Assembly: GCA_943737045.1 (NCBI GenBank)
Contig: CALSFV010000031.1
Coordinates: 930,001 to 994,000 of the forward strand
DNA length: 64,000 nt
Direction of reading: 5' to 3'
From: Parapristionchus giblindavisi
Lineage: Eukaryota > Nematoda > Chromadorea > Rhabditida > Diplogasteridae
In this document: one piece after another, positions 24,626-35,439 of the stretch
Layout: the number at the start of each line of letters is the position of its first letter
Numbering within the stretch: position 1 is the first letter of the stretch
Made by a program: the position numbers and the translations under genes
Notes under the pieces: model-generated
What the model saw: the letters and a program-made list of their open reading frames with translations, nothing else
What the model was told of the DNA's origin: nothing
The model's database searches: none

Positions 24626-27600
24626 TTAGGTTAAAGAGAGAAGACGAGATCGAAGTAGTTCCCTCCTATCGGAATATTTATGACTGATCAATTCCAAAAA
24701 TGCTTCCTCCTCTTCACTCAACTTCTGTAAATAGTAAAATAGTTTTATGAGATACGCAAGCATGCAAAGCAAAGTTAAAATTATCAATTTTAAAATGGAA
24801 GGACGTAATTCCAAAATTCCAATTGTTTTGTTTGTGTTACTAAAAGATAAGAATATGCAAATTCAAAAATTAAGTAAATTAGAGTTCTCACCAATTCATC
24901 GAGTCTATCAATTGGATCATCAGTAGACTCCTCTATTGTCGTTGTCTCTTCATTACTCTCAGTCTCATTTATCTCATTCTGATTAGAATCAATTGTTGAT
25001 TCTTCTTCATCATCATCATCTTCTTTCGGAGTCAATGGTCGTCTGTTTCCGAGTTTGACACTTTTGTATACTGTTGTTTCTGAATATATTCACTTTATGA
25101 ATACTATCTATTTACTATTTAAAAATAATAATTCATATTAGCGAACCCGAATCGATTGCGTAAATGTCACGATTGTTTCCATTGAAAAGTGTAGCGAGAA
25201 CATCTAGCTGGAAGGATTTGCATTATTATTGCGAGAAACATCAAGTCGGAAAGAGTGGAGGGAGTTACATTGCAATAAATAGGGAAAGATTAGACCTGAT
25301 TCTGTGAGATTGTAATCGGAGTCGTGAGAACATTCCACGAAACACATTTCGAATACTCTCCCGTTGTAAGTGATCCACTGTACGACATGTAGTTTCTATC
25401 TTCTGAAAAATTTTATTGATTAGACTAATATTAAATAAAATGAACATATTGAAAGAATATTGAAAGGTGTTCAGATTTCTCATGAATCGCATGTGAAGAT
25501 CATGCTTTATGTAGTACTCTTCCACTGTATGAATGTACAGAAAAGGTGTCAATATTTTATTTTGATTGCGATATGATACGTGACTAAATGTATTTTAGTT
25601 CTGTATGTTCTCTCGTCGACAATAAAGTGAATATGAAAACTGACCGGGAAATATCTCAGCGGGATCCTGTTCGAAGATTGGATCTCCTTCTTCAACAGAA
25701 CCCATTATATTGAAGTCTACTATTGCTTCAATCAAAGGAGAAAGATTGGGATTATCATCGGGACTTAACTGAAACAAAAGATCGCATATTCACGTCGAAA
25801 CTGTAATAGAAACAATAAGTATTACATTATATAATACGAATGTATAATACATGTATTATTGTGTTATTAATGAATTTGAATTTGTGTCATTGTTTTCTAT
25901 TGACCAAGAACACTAACCTCTGCGAATATTCCAATGACAGCCACTCCATCACCACCGACTGCCTCAGCTAAAGTCTCAAAATCGTCTCGAACATGAACGA
26001 AGTGAAACTAAAAAGATATTATCACTATGTGGTCGACTCATCTAACAAAAAACACTACAAGAGTATAAGTGTTTCAGCGAATCGGAGATACCAAAAGAAA
26101 CCATTTTTTTTCTTTCTGTTCTTTCATAACCTTTAAAAAAAGCAGATAAACCACAAAAATTGTTATTATAATACAATAATATTGAATAATATGATTAAAG
26201 TTTCTACCTCAGCTGGATATCCCACACCATCGAGAGTATGTTCACTTCCTTGCATACCAGGAATATTATTCCAATGAGCATGATATTGAACCAAACGATA
26301 TCTAGCGTCGAGATGAGATGCAGTGAAATCTATATAAATATCAATATATTTATTTCATATTGTTTTCACTCTCTTGTCCATGATTATCAACAAATCATTT
26401 CTATAGCAAACGAGAGTAGGTAGAAGTGATTGTCAAACATCTTCCCCTATCATCACGTCCTATGAAGGTTTGTCAATCCTCATGAATAAGTCCTCAGGGG
26501 AGGATACTTACATGCTTTGGCATCCGGTTGAAAAGCGATGTGGAAGCCAGAATAGTCCTGAAAAAAAACATTTATTGTTTATATCTTGTTTTAGCATTTT
26601 AAAGCGACGCCCCAAGATAATTTTTTACACTCTCTGGCCACATTCCCTCGCATTCTTTGCCTACTAGATAGTATTGCCAATGTAGTGAGTAAAATTATCT
26701 TGGGGTGTGCCTTAAAGCCCAATATTGTTTGACAATCCTTCCATAGGCACTGTTATTATAGAATTACAAAAGTTTTGCACACACCGCGCCAAATGCCGAA
26801 TATAGTAAACTTCTCCACCGTTGAGAAAAACGCACTCCAAATTTTCGGAAGGTTTTTTCGAACGTTTTTTCAATGCATATAATTTTATTTTTATTGAAAG
26901 TCCTGTGAAATGATGAGGAAACGCCATAAAATTCGATAAAACTAGAGGAAATGGTACATATGTCGCGCGAAGAAGTGGGCGGAGTCTGAATATTGCGCAA
27001 ATAGCGGAATTTGTATTGTTCGGACAGTTTTAATTCTATAATATGATGAGCATGCTATAACTGTACAAAACTTCCGCGATGTGGGGTTTTTCTTGACTTT
27101 TGAAGAGAAACTAAATTACTAACATGGTGGATTTCAACTTCTTCAACGATATTCGTTCCATAGCTAACATCGAATCTCCTTGGATCATAATCGGATGAGT
27201 AAGTTGCAGAACCCAACTCAAGAGCGATTGGAGATTCTTGGAATCCGGGTACATCTAAGATACTATTATAGTATGTACATTACAATTTAAACCGCAGTTA
27301 ACACTGTTTCGAGTTAAGCTGAATACTGTGAGCTCTTTGGATTCATTGATATTTCCTAACTAACACTGGTATACGAGTCAAGCTTACTTCCAAAGCAGAT
27401 GGCTTTCTTAATGTTAGATACGATGGTTCCACTATCCGTTTTGTATTCCCAACCAGCTCCATTACATTTTAACGATCTGATAATGAATATCATAACATTA
27501 GCGGACGAGAAAATCATATACATATTATGTGAAGGCGAATCATTTGTATGATCTTAAAGGCACATCCAAGCTAATTTTACCCTCCGCTCTCGTAGACAAA

Positions 27601-29053
27601 GAAAGCGAGAGAGTTTGGCCATACCGGAGATCAGAAAATTAGATATTGGTCTGCCTTTAAGCTAACAATTAACATCAAAACATTTTATTACATTTTTTAC
27701 TATCCAAATACTATTTATTATTTAATTTATATTTATACACATATTTTATTATATGCAAAGCATTAGCATACTCACTTTAATGTTTCATCATATTGTACAT
27801 CCGTAAACTTTCCATCATTCTTGAGTAGTCTTACTCGAGCGTTATCAATTTCAACTGGACATGTCACTGTTGCTTCTAAACACGAATCCGATCCCCGACC
27901 ATACACGACCTACAATGGTTACACATTATGAAGACTTCTTCAACGATATCAAATCAATTAGAATAGACACAGTCTATGGTTTGATGAGTTATCCAGTTTT
28001 ATCAGAGATTGGAGAAAGTTTGAATGGAAAAAAAGTGAAACATAGATCAGTCAAAGAGATCAGCGAAATGGGATTGAATATTTTAGAGAACGCAAATCCC
28101 CATCATCATCCTTAGACTAATCGCGTTATCCTTGAGAACACAATGAGTTCAAACATTCAATCGTCTCATTATTCATAGAGATCATCATGAGATATGTCTA
28201 CGTTGGTAGAGATTAGGATTCGTCATACGCCCAAAAATCGGGCAGAAATTAGATTTTGTTTACTTTAAAACTAATTAGTGTCGTTAAATTACTTCGAATT
28301 AAGACCAAAAAAGAATTTTGATCTAGTGGATCATATTTTGATCATGCTCACAGAGAAACTGATCTTGCAAGATGTTCCGTTGCAATAAATTTACAGCTTA
28401 TGCGGTGTTACATTTTCAAAACGTGCGCACGTTTTTCAGTTAGTGAAACGCACGTGGACGTGCGCACGTTTTGAAAATGTAACACGGAAAATCGGAAATT
28501 GAATTTCTTACTTTTCAAGAGTATATTTCTAATAATTAGGAAAATGAAAAGTAATAAATTATAAATTTTAGTAAATTTTCTGTGAATACGACGTATTTCA
28601 TGCTAAATTTCAAGAATTTGTTCGTGCTTTTTGGGAGATTACAATAGACCTTTCAATACTCTAAAGGAGAAGGTTGGTAAGTATGAAATTGATCATGTAT
28701 AATACCTCAGTTGTTATACAGCTCACACATGTCCTATTCACATCACATTGACCACCACCAAGATCAGAATTAGCCAATGTTCTCGAACATGTCACACACG
28801 CTACAATTGATATGTCTCTATACAACTACATATGGATGGTGGATTAGAGAAATCGAATGATAAATATTCTGAATATCATTACTTCGTTTATTTGTTCTTA
28901 TGCGTGACAAGAGAGGGAGTTAATGAACTATGAAAGTAAAAGTGATTGAGAGTACTACTTACGAGGAGCATCAGCGAGCATACTTGCACATGACTCAATC
29001 AATGGAAATGAGATGATTAATGAAAGTGAAATGAAGATTTGATGATCAATCAT
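24626..29053 (-). CDS. Secreted alpha-carbonic anhydrase with N-terminal C6-like Cys module
   Basis: Exons in transcript order: 29053-28963, 28800-28706, 27909-27776, 27476-27388, 27254-27124, 26557-26512, 26329-26208, 26007-25918, 25768-25645, 25402-25296, 25207-25147, 25079-24892, 24724-24626. All phases agree; 458 residues. Seen: signal peptide (FISLSLIISFPLIESC). Residues about 30-135 hold a Cys-rich module (PCVTCSRTL, CVSCITTE, LKCNGAGWEY) like nematode C6 domains. The anhydrase fold follows: GFQESPIAL; QYHAHW (two zinc His); GSEHTLDGVGYPAEFHFVH (third His and proton-relay neighbours); GIFAEL; IFPEDRNYMSYSGSLTT. All three zinc ligands and the SLTT threonine are kept, so hydration of CO2 is plausible; the usual PP after SLTT is GE. 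The C-terminal tail is acidic and Ser/Thr-rich, like secreted biomineral or cuticle proteins. The canonical W-x-Y...NGP anhydrase start is absent, replaced by the C6 module. Confidence 0.9.
26596..26717. mobile_element. Short palindromic MITE in carbonic anhydrase intron
   Basis: CCCCAAGATAATTTTTTAC is inverted as GTAAAATTATCTTGGGGTG. A related but diverged palindrome is at 27553-27660 (AAAGGCACATCCAAGCTAATTTTA / AAATTAGATATTGGTCTGCCTTT), also in an intron of this gene. Confidence 0.6.
27915..28115 (+). other. Small open frame in antisense intron, hypothetical
   Basis: A 66-codon frame starting MVTHYEDFFNDIKSIRID and ending ENANPHHHP, TAG. It lies on the + strand inside intron 2 of the carbonic anhydrase gene, just past exon 3. 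Composition is protein-like and not repetitive, but no family is recognised and no expression signal is visible. It may be chance or a relic. Confidence 0.2.
28404..28486. repeat. Perfect short palindrome in carbonic anhydrase intron
   Basis: GTGTTACATTTTCAAAACGTGCGCACGT is inverted at the other end around a 25-nt loop that holds AAACGCACGTGGACG. This could be a small MITE or a hairpin of the pre-mRNA. Confidence 0.8.
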
Positions 29054-29554
29054 GATTGTAGACTGATCAAAGTATAAGAGATATCACTGAAATACTAACT
29101 TCTCAATGGAATTATTCAATGAGACTGCGATGTAGTTTTTTTTTTGCGATCGGACGCTCAGTAATCAAAAAAAAGCAAATATAAACAACAATAATCGTAG
29201 AATCCGAATCATAAATTCCCTACACTGAGAGAATATTCGAAAAAGAGAGTTGAATTGAATCTTTTGGAGATTAAGAAATGAGGTCTGATGATCATCCATG
29301 GTTGGGCATAAATACTCACAATATGTAACCTGTCCATTTCTATGAGATTAATTTGAATCTTTTCTCATCTAATTTATTCTCTCTTCTTTTATCCCATAAA
29401 TTAGCCCGTCTCTCTGCTCTTTTTGCTCTTTTACTCATCCCGCGCCTCTTTTCCAATTTCTCAATTCAATTCATTTCCCATGAGATAGATTATGCCGTCG
29501 GTTATGAAGTTAATTGGTCTATGTAATTGGACTGGTCATCTTAAGAGAGATGGT

Positions 29555-31533
29555 CGTTAAGACTCGACCACCCCCCGGACACGTGCGCTAGCAATGAGAA
29601 CTGGGGGTCAATACTTGAGTGTTAGGAGTGTCACCGGCCCTTATTACACAAAACAGCAGAAATTTCCTGTTTGTGCCCTCAGGCTATTAGAAAAATTTAT
29701 TTAAGTGTGAAAATGTTTAAAAATCATAATTTCTCAAATTGTTGAGATGAAGTCTAAATATCATTTGTGGTGCGTCCAGGTTGCATAGAGCTTGCTTATT
29801 CACTATTAGCATCGAATCTGCGTTGATTCCTAAACCACTAATTTGATTCATAATTTTGGTTTTTTCGGACAAATTATCGCTTGTTATAGATTGCTGCAAA
29901 GATTTCCGACCAGGTATTGTAGCCTAAGCAATTCTGCATTGATTTCACTTAAAACCGGGTTCTTCCCGTTAGACCATCTTGCCAAAATTTTCGCTCGAAT
30001 TTTCGTAATCTATGGTTTTCCCGAACAAATGCATTTTCCAAACGTATTTTCCAAACGATTAGTGCGGAAATGTGGTCTGCTCACAGTTTACAGGTGAGAC
30101 GAGCAAAATGACACAAGAAGATCATCGCTTGGATCAATTTGAAAATTTCGATTTTCATGACCCGGGGGTCATGGTCCGAAAATTTCAAAATTTCTCAAGT
30201 CTGAAATGTTTTCATTTATGCGGCTTATTGTGAAGTACTAATGATGTAAATAATATTCAGCCAATGCTCAATGGCTGATCTATCTTTTCATATTTTTTTC
30301 CGAAAATTTTCATTCTGATAGCGTGCGAAAAATCAAAATAGTGTTTGAATCAATTTCCAACTTGCTTTCTGTAACATTCTGTCATAGTACTTTACAATGT
30401 ACATAATCAATATGAAAATCGTTTAATTTCGAAAATTAAAAAAAATTAAATTTGAGTGCCTACTTTTTTGGAAAATTTCTGAAATATTGCAGTTTGTCGA
30501 CTCGAATGTTGTGACAATGCGCAACTGACAATGACAATGTGCATTTTCATAATGAGTAAACATAGTAGAACTGAAATCCCGGCATTCGGCTCACTTTTGA
30601 AAAATCGATTTCCATGACCCCGGGGTCATGGCAAAAAAAAAATGAATTTTCGAAAATAAACGATTTTCATATTGATTATGTACATTGTAAAGTACTATGA
30701 CAGAATGCTACAGAAAGCAAGTTGGAAACTGATTCAAACACAATTTTGATTTTTCGCACGCTATCAGAATGAAAATTTTCGAAAAAATTGATGAAAAGAT
30801 AGATCAGCCATTGAGCATTGGCTGAATATTATTCACATCATTAGTACTTCACAATAAGCCACATAAATGAAAACATTTCAAACTTGAGAAATTTTGAAAT
30901 TTTCGGATCATGACCCCCGGGTCATGAAAATCGAAATTTTCAAATTGATCCAAGTGATGGGCTTCATGTGGAATTTTACTGGTCTCATCTCGAAACTTTG
31001 TGTAGACCACAATTCCGCACCAATCGTTTGGAAAATACGTTTGGAAAATACATTTGTTAGGGAAAACCATCGATTACGGAAATTCGAGCGAAAAATTCGA
31101 CAAAATGGTCGATCGGGAAGAACCCGGTTTTAGGTGAAATCAGTGCAGAATTGCTTAAGCTACAATACCTGGTCGGAAATCTTTGCAGCAATCTACAACA
31201 AGCGATAATTTGTCCGAAAAAACCAAAATTTTGAGTCAAAAAAGTGGTTTAGGAATCAACGCACATTCGATGCTAATAGTGAATTAGCAAGCTCTGTGCA
31301 CCCTAGACGTATCGCAAATGATATTTAGACTTCATCTCAACAATTTGAAAAATTATGATTTTTTAACGTTTTTTTTAAAATTATTTTTTTTTAATAGCCT
31401 GAGGGCACAAACAGGAAATTTCTGCTGTTTTGTGTACTAAGGGCCGGTGACACTCCTAACACCCAAGTATGGACCCCCAGTTCCCATTGCTAGCGCACGT
31501 GTCCGGGGGTGGTCGAATATGATCGAGTCTTAG
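29555..31533. mobile_element. Two-kb foldback element
   Basis: Ends TTAAGACTCGACCACCCC and (right) GGGGGTGGTCG...CGAGTCTTA. The arms (about 29555-30530 and 30545-31533) are near-perfect inverted copies throughout, sharing ACACGTGCGCTAGCAATG, GGGCCGGTGACACTCCTAACAC and CTGAGGGCACAAACAGG. The loop is only about 15-40 bp. The mirrored frames (IIACYRLLQRFPTRYCSL and partner) are the same arm read twice. It lies upstream of the carbonic anhydrase gene. Confidence 0.88.
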
Positions 31534-33212
31534 GGAACATGCCTCTTAATATGAAATGTTTCTTCTGGTTTTAAGTATTACAATGATCAAGTTCACATTG
31601 GGTACAATCTCGGTATGACAGAGTCTAGTGTAGCTACTGCAGATCTCTTCATAGTGATACACTGTCTCGATAACAGTTTAAAGGAAGTGAGAAAGGTTTC
31701 CTTGTTATAATTTATATTCAGAAAAATGATTTTTATATGGAATTTGGCGTTTGAAAAAAATAGCGTTGAGATGATGAGATGATGTTTGACCGTTTATACT
31801 TCGATACACAGGGGCTCATTTATCAATCGCACGTAGTAATAAGATCGATATGAATAACTGGCGAATAATATAAGCACAAATTGTGATCGCAAAAATCGTT
31901 CAGACCACAGATGAGAAGAAAGAATGCGAAATGAATTTGAAAATATTCTACAATGCACCCAGACAATGTGGCTTTCAAAAGCAACAAAGCCGACATGTCG
32001 TGTTTTGACATGATAGCCATCGAAGAATGAATATAAGTGAGTAGAAATGGATGATCAAATGTGATCACTCTATATGAATAGCATTGTGAGTGCACTTCGT
32101 ACAATAGTACTCACTCACTCATATTAATCTTCTTCCATTCAGCATACAGTTATTGTTTATAATTTATGCAGTATAGGTTCGCCTATTCTGGACAGTTTAG
32201 TTTCCAACAACAGATCAAAATAATTCGGTGCAAACATACGTTTCATAAATATAATATGTTACTATCATATTGAAATCAATTTAACTTCTTTATAATGTGT
32301 TTTGATTGAAGAAGGGGAATGCCACATCGTTGGTCCCACGCTCTTTATGATAATTGCGCAAAATTTCCTGGGTCACCTTCTTTAAATATACAGCTTCGAT
32401 CATTTCCTTTTCAGACTATAGGACCGATATTTCTGTGGTTGGTAGGCGTTAGAATTATGTCTGGTATGTCCGGATTCTATAATTCTATGTTCGTTTTCGT
32501 GGTCATCTGTGAATGAAAACTTGCTGCATGTCGATCATTCCACTCAGCGGAACGATTTTTCCAGATGTCCCCACTAACTCTGCACAAGTAACCTTCAGGA
32601 CTGCCTTTACAAGGATTTCGTTTTCCAGTTGCAACGAATATTACAAATTAGGCACTCACTGCATGGTTTCAGTTTCTTTCTCTGGCTAAAAAACGGTTCG
32701 AACGCGATTTTATGGATGAACAATTTCTTCAGGAAACAATAAGTATGCGTGAAAGCAGTTCTACGCATTGTATGAAATGTAGTTGTCTTATAGATTTTTC
32801 GTTGTATTTTATAACTAAATTTTCATTATCAACGGAATCTCAATTGAATAACTCCAGAATGAAAGAAAATGAAAGCTTGCCAAATTCACTAATGATGTGA
32901 GATCAAACTTTTCACAAGGTTTTCAGTAGCCATTATATTAACCTCTCCATTTCCTTAACTATCACCTAAAACTGCCCCTCTCAATTCTTTCAAATATTTT
33001 TTTCTTTTGTGCTGTATGTTTTCTTCGAATAAAGTCTACTTTGAATCCATTCGAGATAAAAAAAATGTGTTCGAAAATATTTATCTATTTAGTAACTAGA
33101 CAACTATAATAGAAGAACGAACTATGAAATATGAGTGATGATAAAATTCATGCGAAGAGATCACTCATCTATTGAGTATCGAGGATTATTTCTGAATTAT
33201 TTAATTATTTTA
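31534..33212. other. Spacer with ambiguous coding-like segment at 32290-32700
   Basis: No gene can be supported. On the minus strand, 32700-32290 reads protein-like in more than one phase (for example KAVLKVTCAELVGTSGKIV, then stop; or CKGSPEGYLCRVSGDIW with several later stops), which could be a decayed gene. Nothing else was seen. Confidence 0.3.
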
Positions 33213-35439
33213 TCAAAATAGATATATGAATCTGACAACACTCTTTCGCTTGCAAATAGTATTCGGGAGAAGCTGGCAAAATCCCATAAGGCAAGAGGAG
33301 TAGTATTTAAACGAAAAATTGAATCTGTTCACACACCTATCGATACAGCAAAGTTTTTTCCATCCTACGAGACAAGCCACACCGAATTCTCTTCTCTCAT
33401 AAGTATCGTATGTAAGATCTCTGAAAAATAATAATATTTGTTATTCAAAACTTGAGAAAATATACCATTTTTCGATTCGAAAATTTCAGGAAAATGTATG
33501 CAATTTCGAATCGGCCCCTCGTTTTTTAAACTTTTTTCCCCAATGTTGAACACATGATTAATGAAAATGGTTTGTGGAATATTGTGTGTTAAACGTAAAA
33601 TGATCCCCTCCTAGAAGACTATAAGCTAGTCAGAAGTTGTATGCAGTTCTTCAAGCAATTACTGACGAAAAATTGAGCGAGGACTTATTGGGTTATCTCT
33701 ATCTATTTTATTCTAAATTCTGTTTCATGATTCTCTATTGGAAAAGGATCGAGGTTTTGATTCTGAAGAACATCTTCAATAGCTGATCAGAAGAAGATGA
33801 ACGAAGAATTATTCAAGACATAAATACCCCTTTTATGGGACCTCAACACGCCCAGAATAATCAGTCGTTCAGTGGTAACCATTTCTTCCCATTAGGTTCT
33901 GTGCTTCATAAATCTCATTAAATTTTAAAAAATGTAAATTGTTTGTGAAATAAAGATATAGTTTCGAATACATTGTTCGTCGATCAAATAATAAAAACTT
34001 ACAGCATCTGACTCGTCTTCTTCTCAATCTCCCAATGTTCACATTGTCCATTACAAATGGGAGATGTTCCCGACCAACGACAGTCCTGATAATTCATTCA
34101 CTACATGTTTTGTCGTTATTCCATTGTACAAATAAAAGATGTGACCAAACATTGCCACTGCTCTTCAAAAAGAGACAATAATCGGCCTTCAATGGTCGAT
34201 AAGGGAAACAAGCTCACATCGCAGGGAAACAACGCTTCACCTCAGATAGCTGATCTTACGCTAGCATCGATGGAGTTCCAATATATACAGAAGAAAGTAA
34301 AAATGAATCATCCACTAGCGTACTCATTAAATAAGACATATAGATACATAGATGATCTTTTGCATATATCGGAGAATACCTCAAAGTTTATTGAAATGAC
34401 GAAAGAAATGTACCATCCGTCCTTAACTTTAGAACAAACAAATAGTGAAGCTAATAAATGTGCATTTTTGGATCTCAGCATAGAATTGTCCAATGGAAGA
34501 GCGACTACTAAACTCTATAACAAGACGGATGACTACAGTTTTGAAGTCATTAGATATCCACACTATCACTCAAACATTCCAATGTATATTGGTTTGAACA
34601 CATTATCGGGCGAAATACTTCGAGTTTATCGTAATTCATCTAATTTTGTCTGTTTTAAAGAAAGAGTTAAGTCATTATTTGAATATTTCTATAAAAGAGA
34701 ATACCCATTCCACATTATTCGACCGCGAATCTACAAGGTTCTAAATAAAAACCCGGCAATTAGTTTAAAATATGGAAAAACAACAGCAGAACTATGTTTA
34801 AAAGTTTTAGATGAAGAGTAAAAACAAAGATCAAAGTTCATACATGCAAGCCAGGAACATAGGTAGAGAGGTAGATCACTAGTTATCCCACGCTCAACCA
34901 ATCAATCTCTAGTACTCTCTAGTGCTCTCTCACTTCTCCACACTCTCTCACACATACGACGCGCTCTCTCTCTACTTAGACATGGCAATCAAACGATCAT
35001 TCCCTCATTATGTATCTTTGCTTTTATGTAAACAATATTAGTATTAGATTAGCTAAATCTCAATCAATTTTTAATCGTTCACTCTTTAACCTTATTAAGT
35101 TCTTCTTCTTTCCTTTGAAAAATCGTATTATTGAAAACTGTCCTGTGTGGGTCATCCTACTGATGAGGCCCATCCCACACGGGTCGGTCCAGTGTCTAGG
35201 ACCAGGGCCGAAACACTGGATCGTTTTTTATCTCTAGATAGTCAGTCTTTACATAGTTTCGTTTCTAACACAACCTACTTTAAAACCATTCTTTCATTAT
35301 TTTAACTCTAATTGGCATGATATTCTGAATTTCAAAAAAAAATAATATATATTGAACTTACCAAACCCCCAATATAGCCTTGAAAGTATTCATCTGATAA
35401 AACAGATGAAAAGAGTACGAGAACAATCAATACGAACAT
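33213..35439 (-). CDS. Small secreted cysteine-rich protein, nematode type
   Basis: Exons: 35439-35362, 34085-34003, 33420-33213 (the last could end at a weak donor, GTGTGTG, at 33336). Seen: signal peptide MFVLIVLVLFSSVLSD, then GYIGGLDCRWSGTSPICNGQ, WEIEKKTSQML, EFGVACLVGWKKLCCID. The pattern C-x-W-x-GT-x-P-x-C ... C ... FG-x2-C-x2-G-x-K-x-L-CC resembles a repeat seen in many nematode secreted proteins. Function unknown; probably extracellular, disulphide-bonded. If the frame is read through, about 20 further residues follow CCIDR before the Cys-poor tail ends in TGA. The first intron (about 1.28 kb) hosts the Penelope-like fragment and the hammerhead-like RNA on the opposite strand. Confidence 0.65.
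34105..34821 (+). mobile_element. Penelope-like reverse transcriptase fragment
   Basis: Open frame of 238 codons. Homology starts near residue 33. Seen: QGNNASPQIADL (residues 40-51), the motif between the first catalytic segment and YxDD; YRYIDDLL (79-86), the catalytic Asp pair; then CAFLDLSIELSNG with TTKLYNKTDDYSFEVIRYPHYHSNIP, and ...EYFYKREYPFHIIRPRIYK. The FLD...LYxKxTD...HPxHxxxxIP...F-R-x-YP series is characteristic of Penelope-like element RTs. The upstream RT motifs and the GIY-YIG endonuclease are missing, so this is a truncated copy. It is intact in frame from QGNN to the stop. It sits antisense in an intron of the Cys-rich gene. Confidence 0.75.
35155..35219 (+). ncRNA. Hammerhead-ribozyme-like motif with permuted strand order
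   Basis: Seen, in order: UCCUA (35155-35159), CUGAUGA (35160-35166), GGCCC (35167-35171), a 17-nt linker with a CCC-ACAC-GGG hairpin, CCAGUGU-C (35189-35196), UAGGA (35197-35201), CCA, GGGCC (35205-35209), GAA + ACACUGG (35210-35219). These supply every conserved hammerhead element: CUGAUGA, GAAA, a GUC cleavage triplet, helix I UAGGA/UCCUA (5 bp), helix II GGCCC/GGGCC (5 bp) and helix III CCAGUGU/ACACUGG (7 bp). The strands come in the non-canonical cyclic order, so the three helices would cross as a pseudoknot. Known: Penelope-like elements often carry hammerhead ribozymes, and a Penelope-like RT fragment lies 330 bp upstream on the same strand. Competing plain hairpins exist (GUGUGGG 35145-35151 with CCCACAC 35174-35180; GGUCC with GGACC). 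Activity is unproven. Confidence 0.45.

Noticed and set aside
29843..31239. Frames repeated on both strands (IIACYRLLQRFPT)
   Set aside because: They are the two arms of a palindrome, so one is automatically the mirror of the other.
32290..32700. Coding-like minus-strand segment
   Set aside because: Three phases all look equally plausible with scattered stops, so I cannot support a gene.
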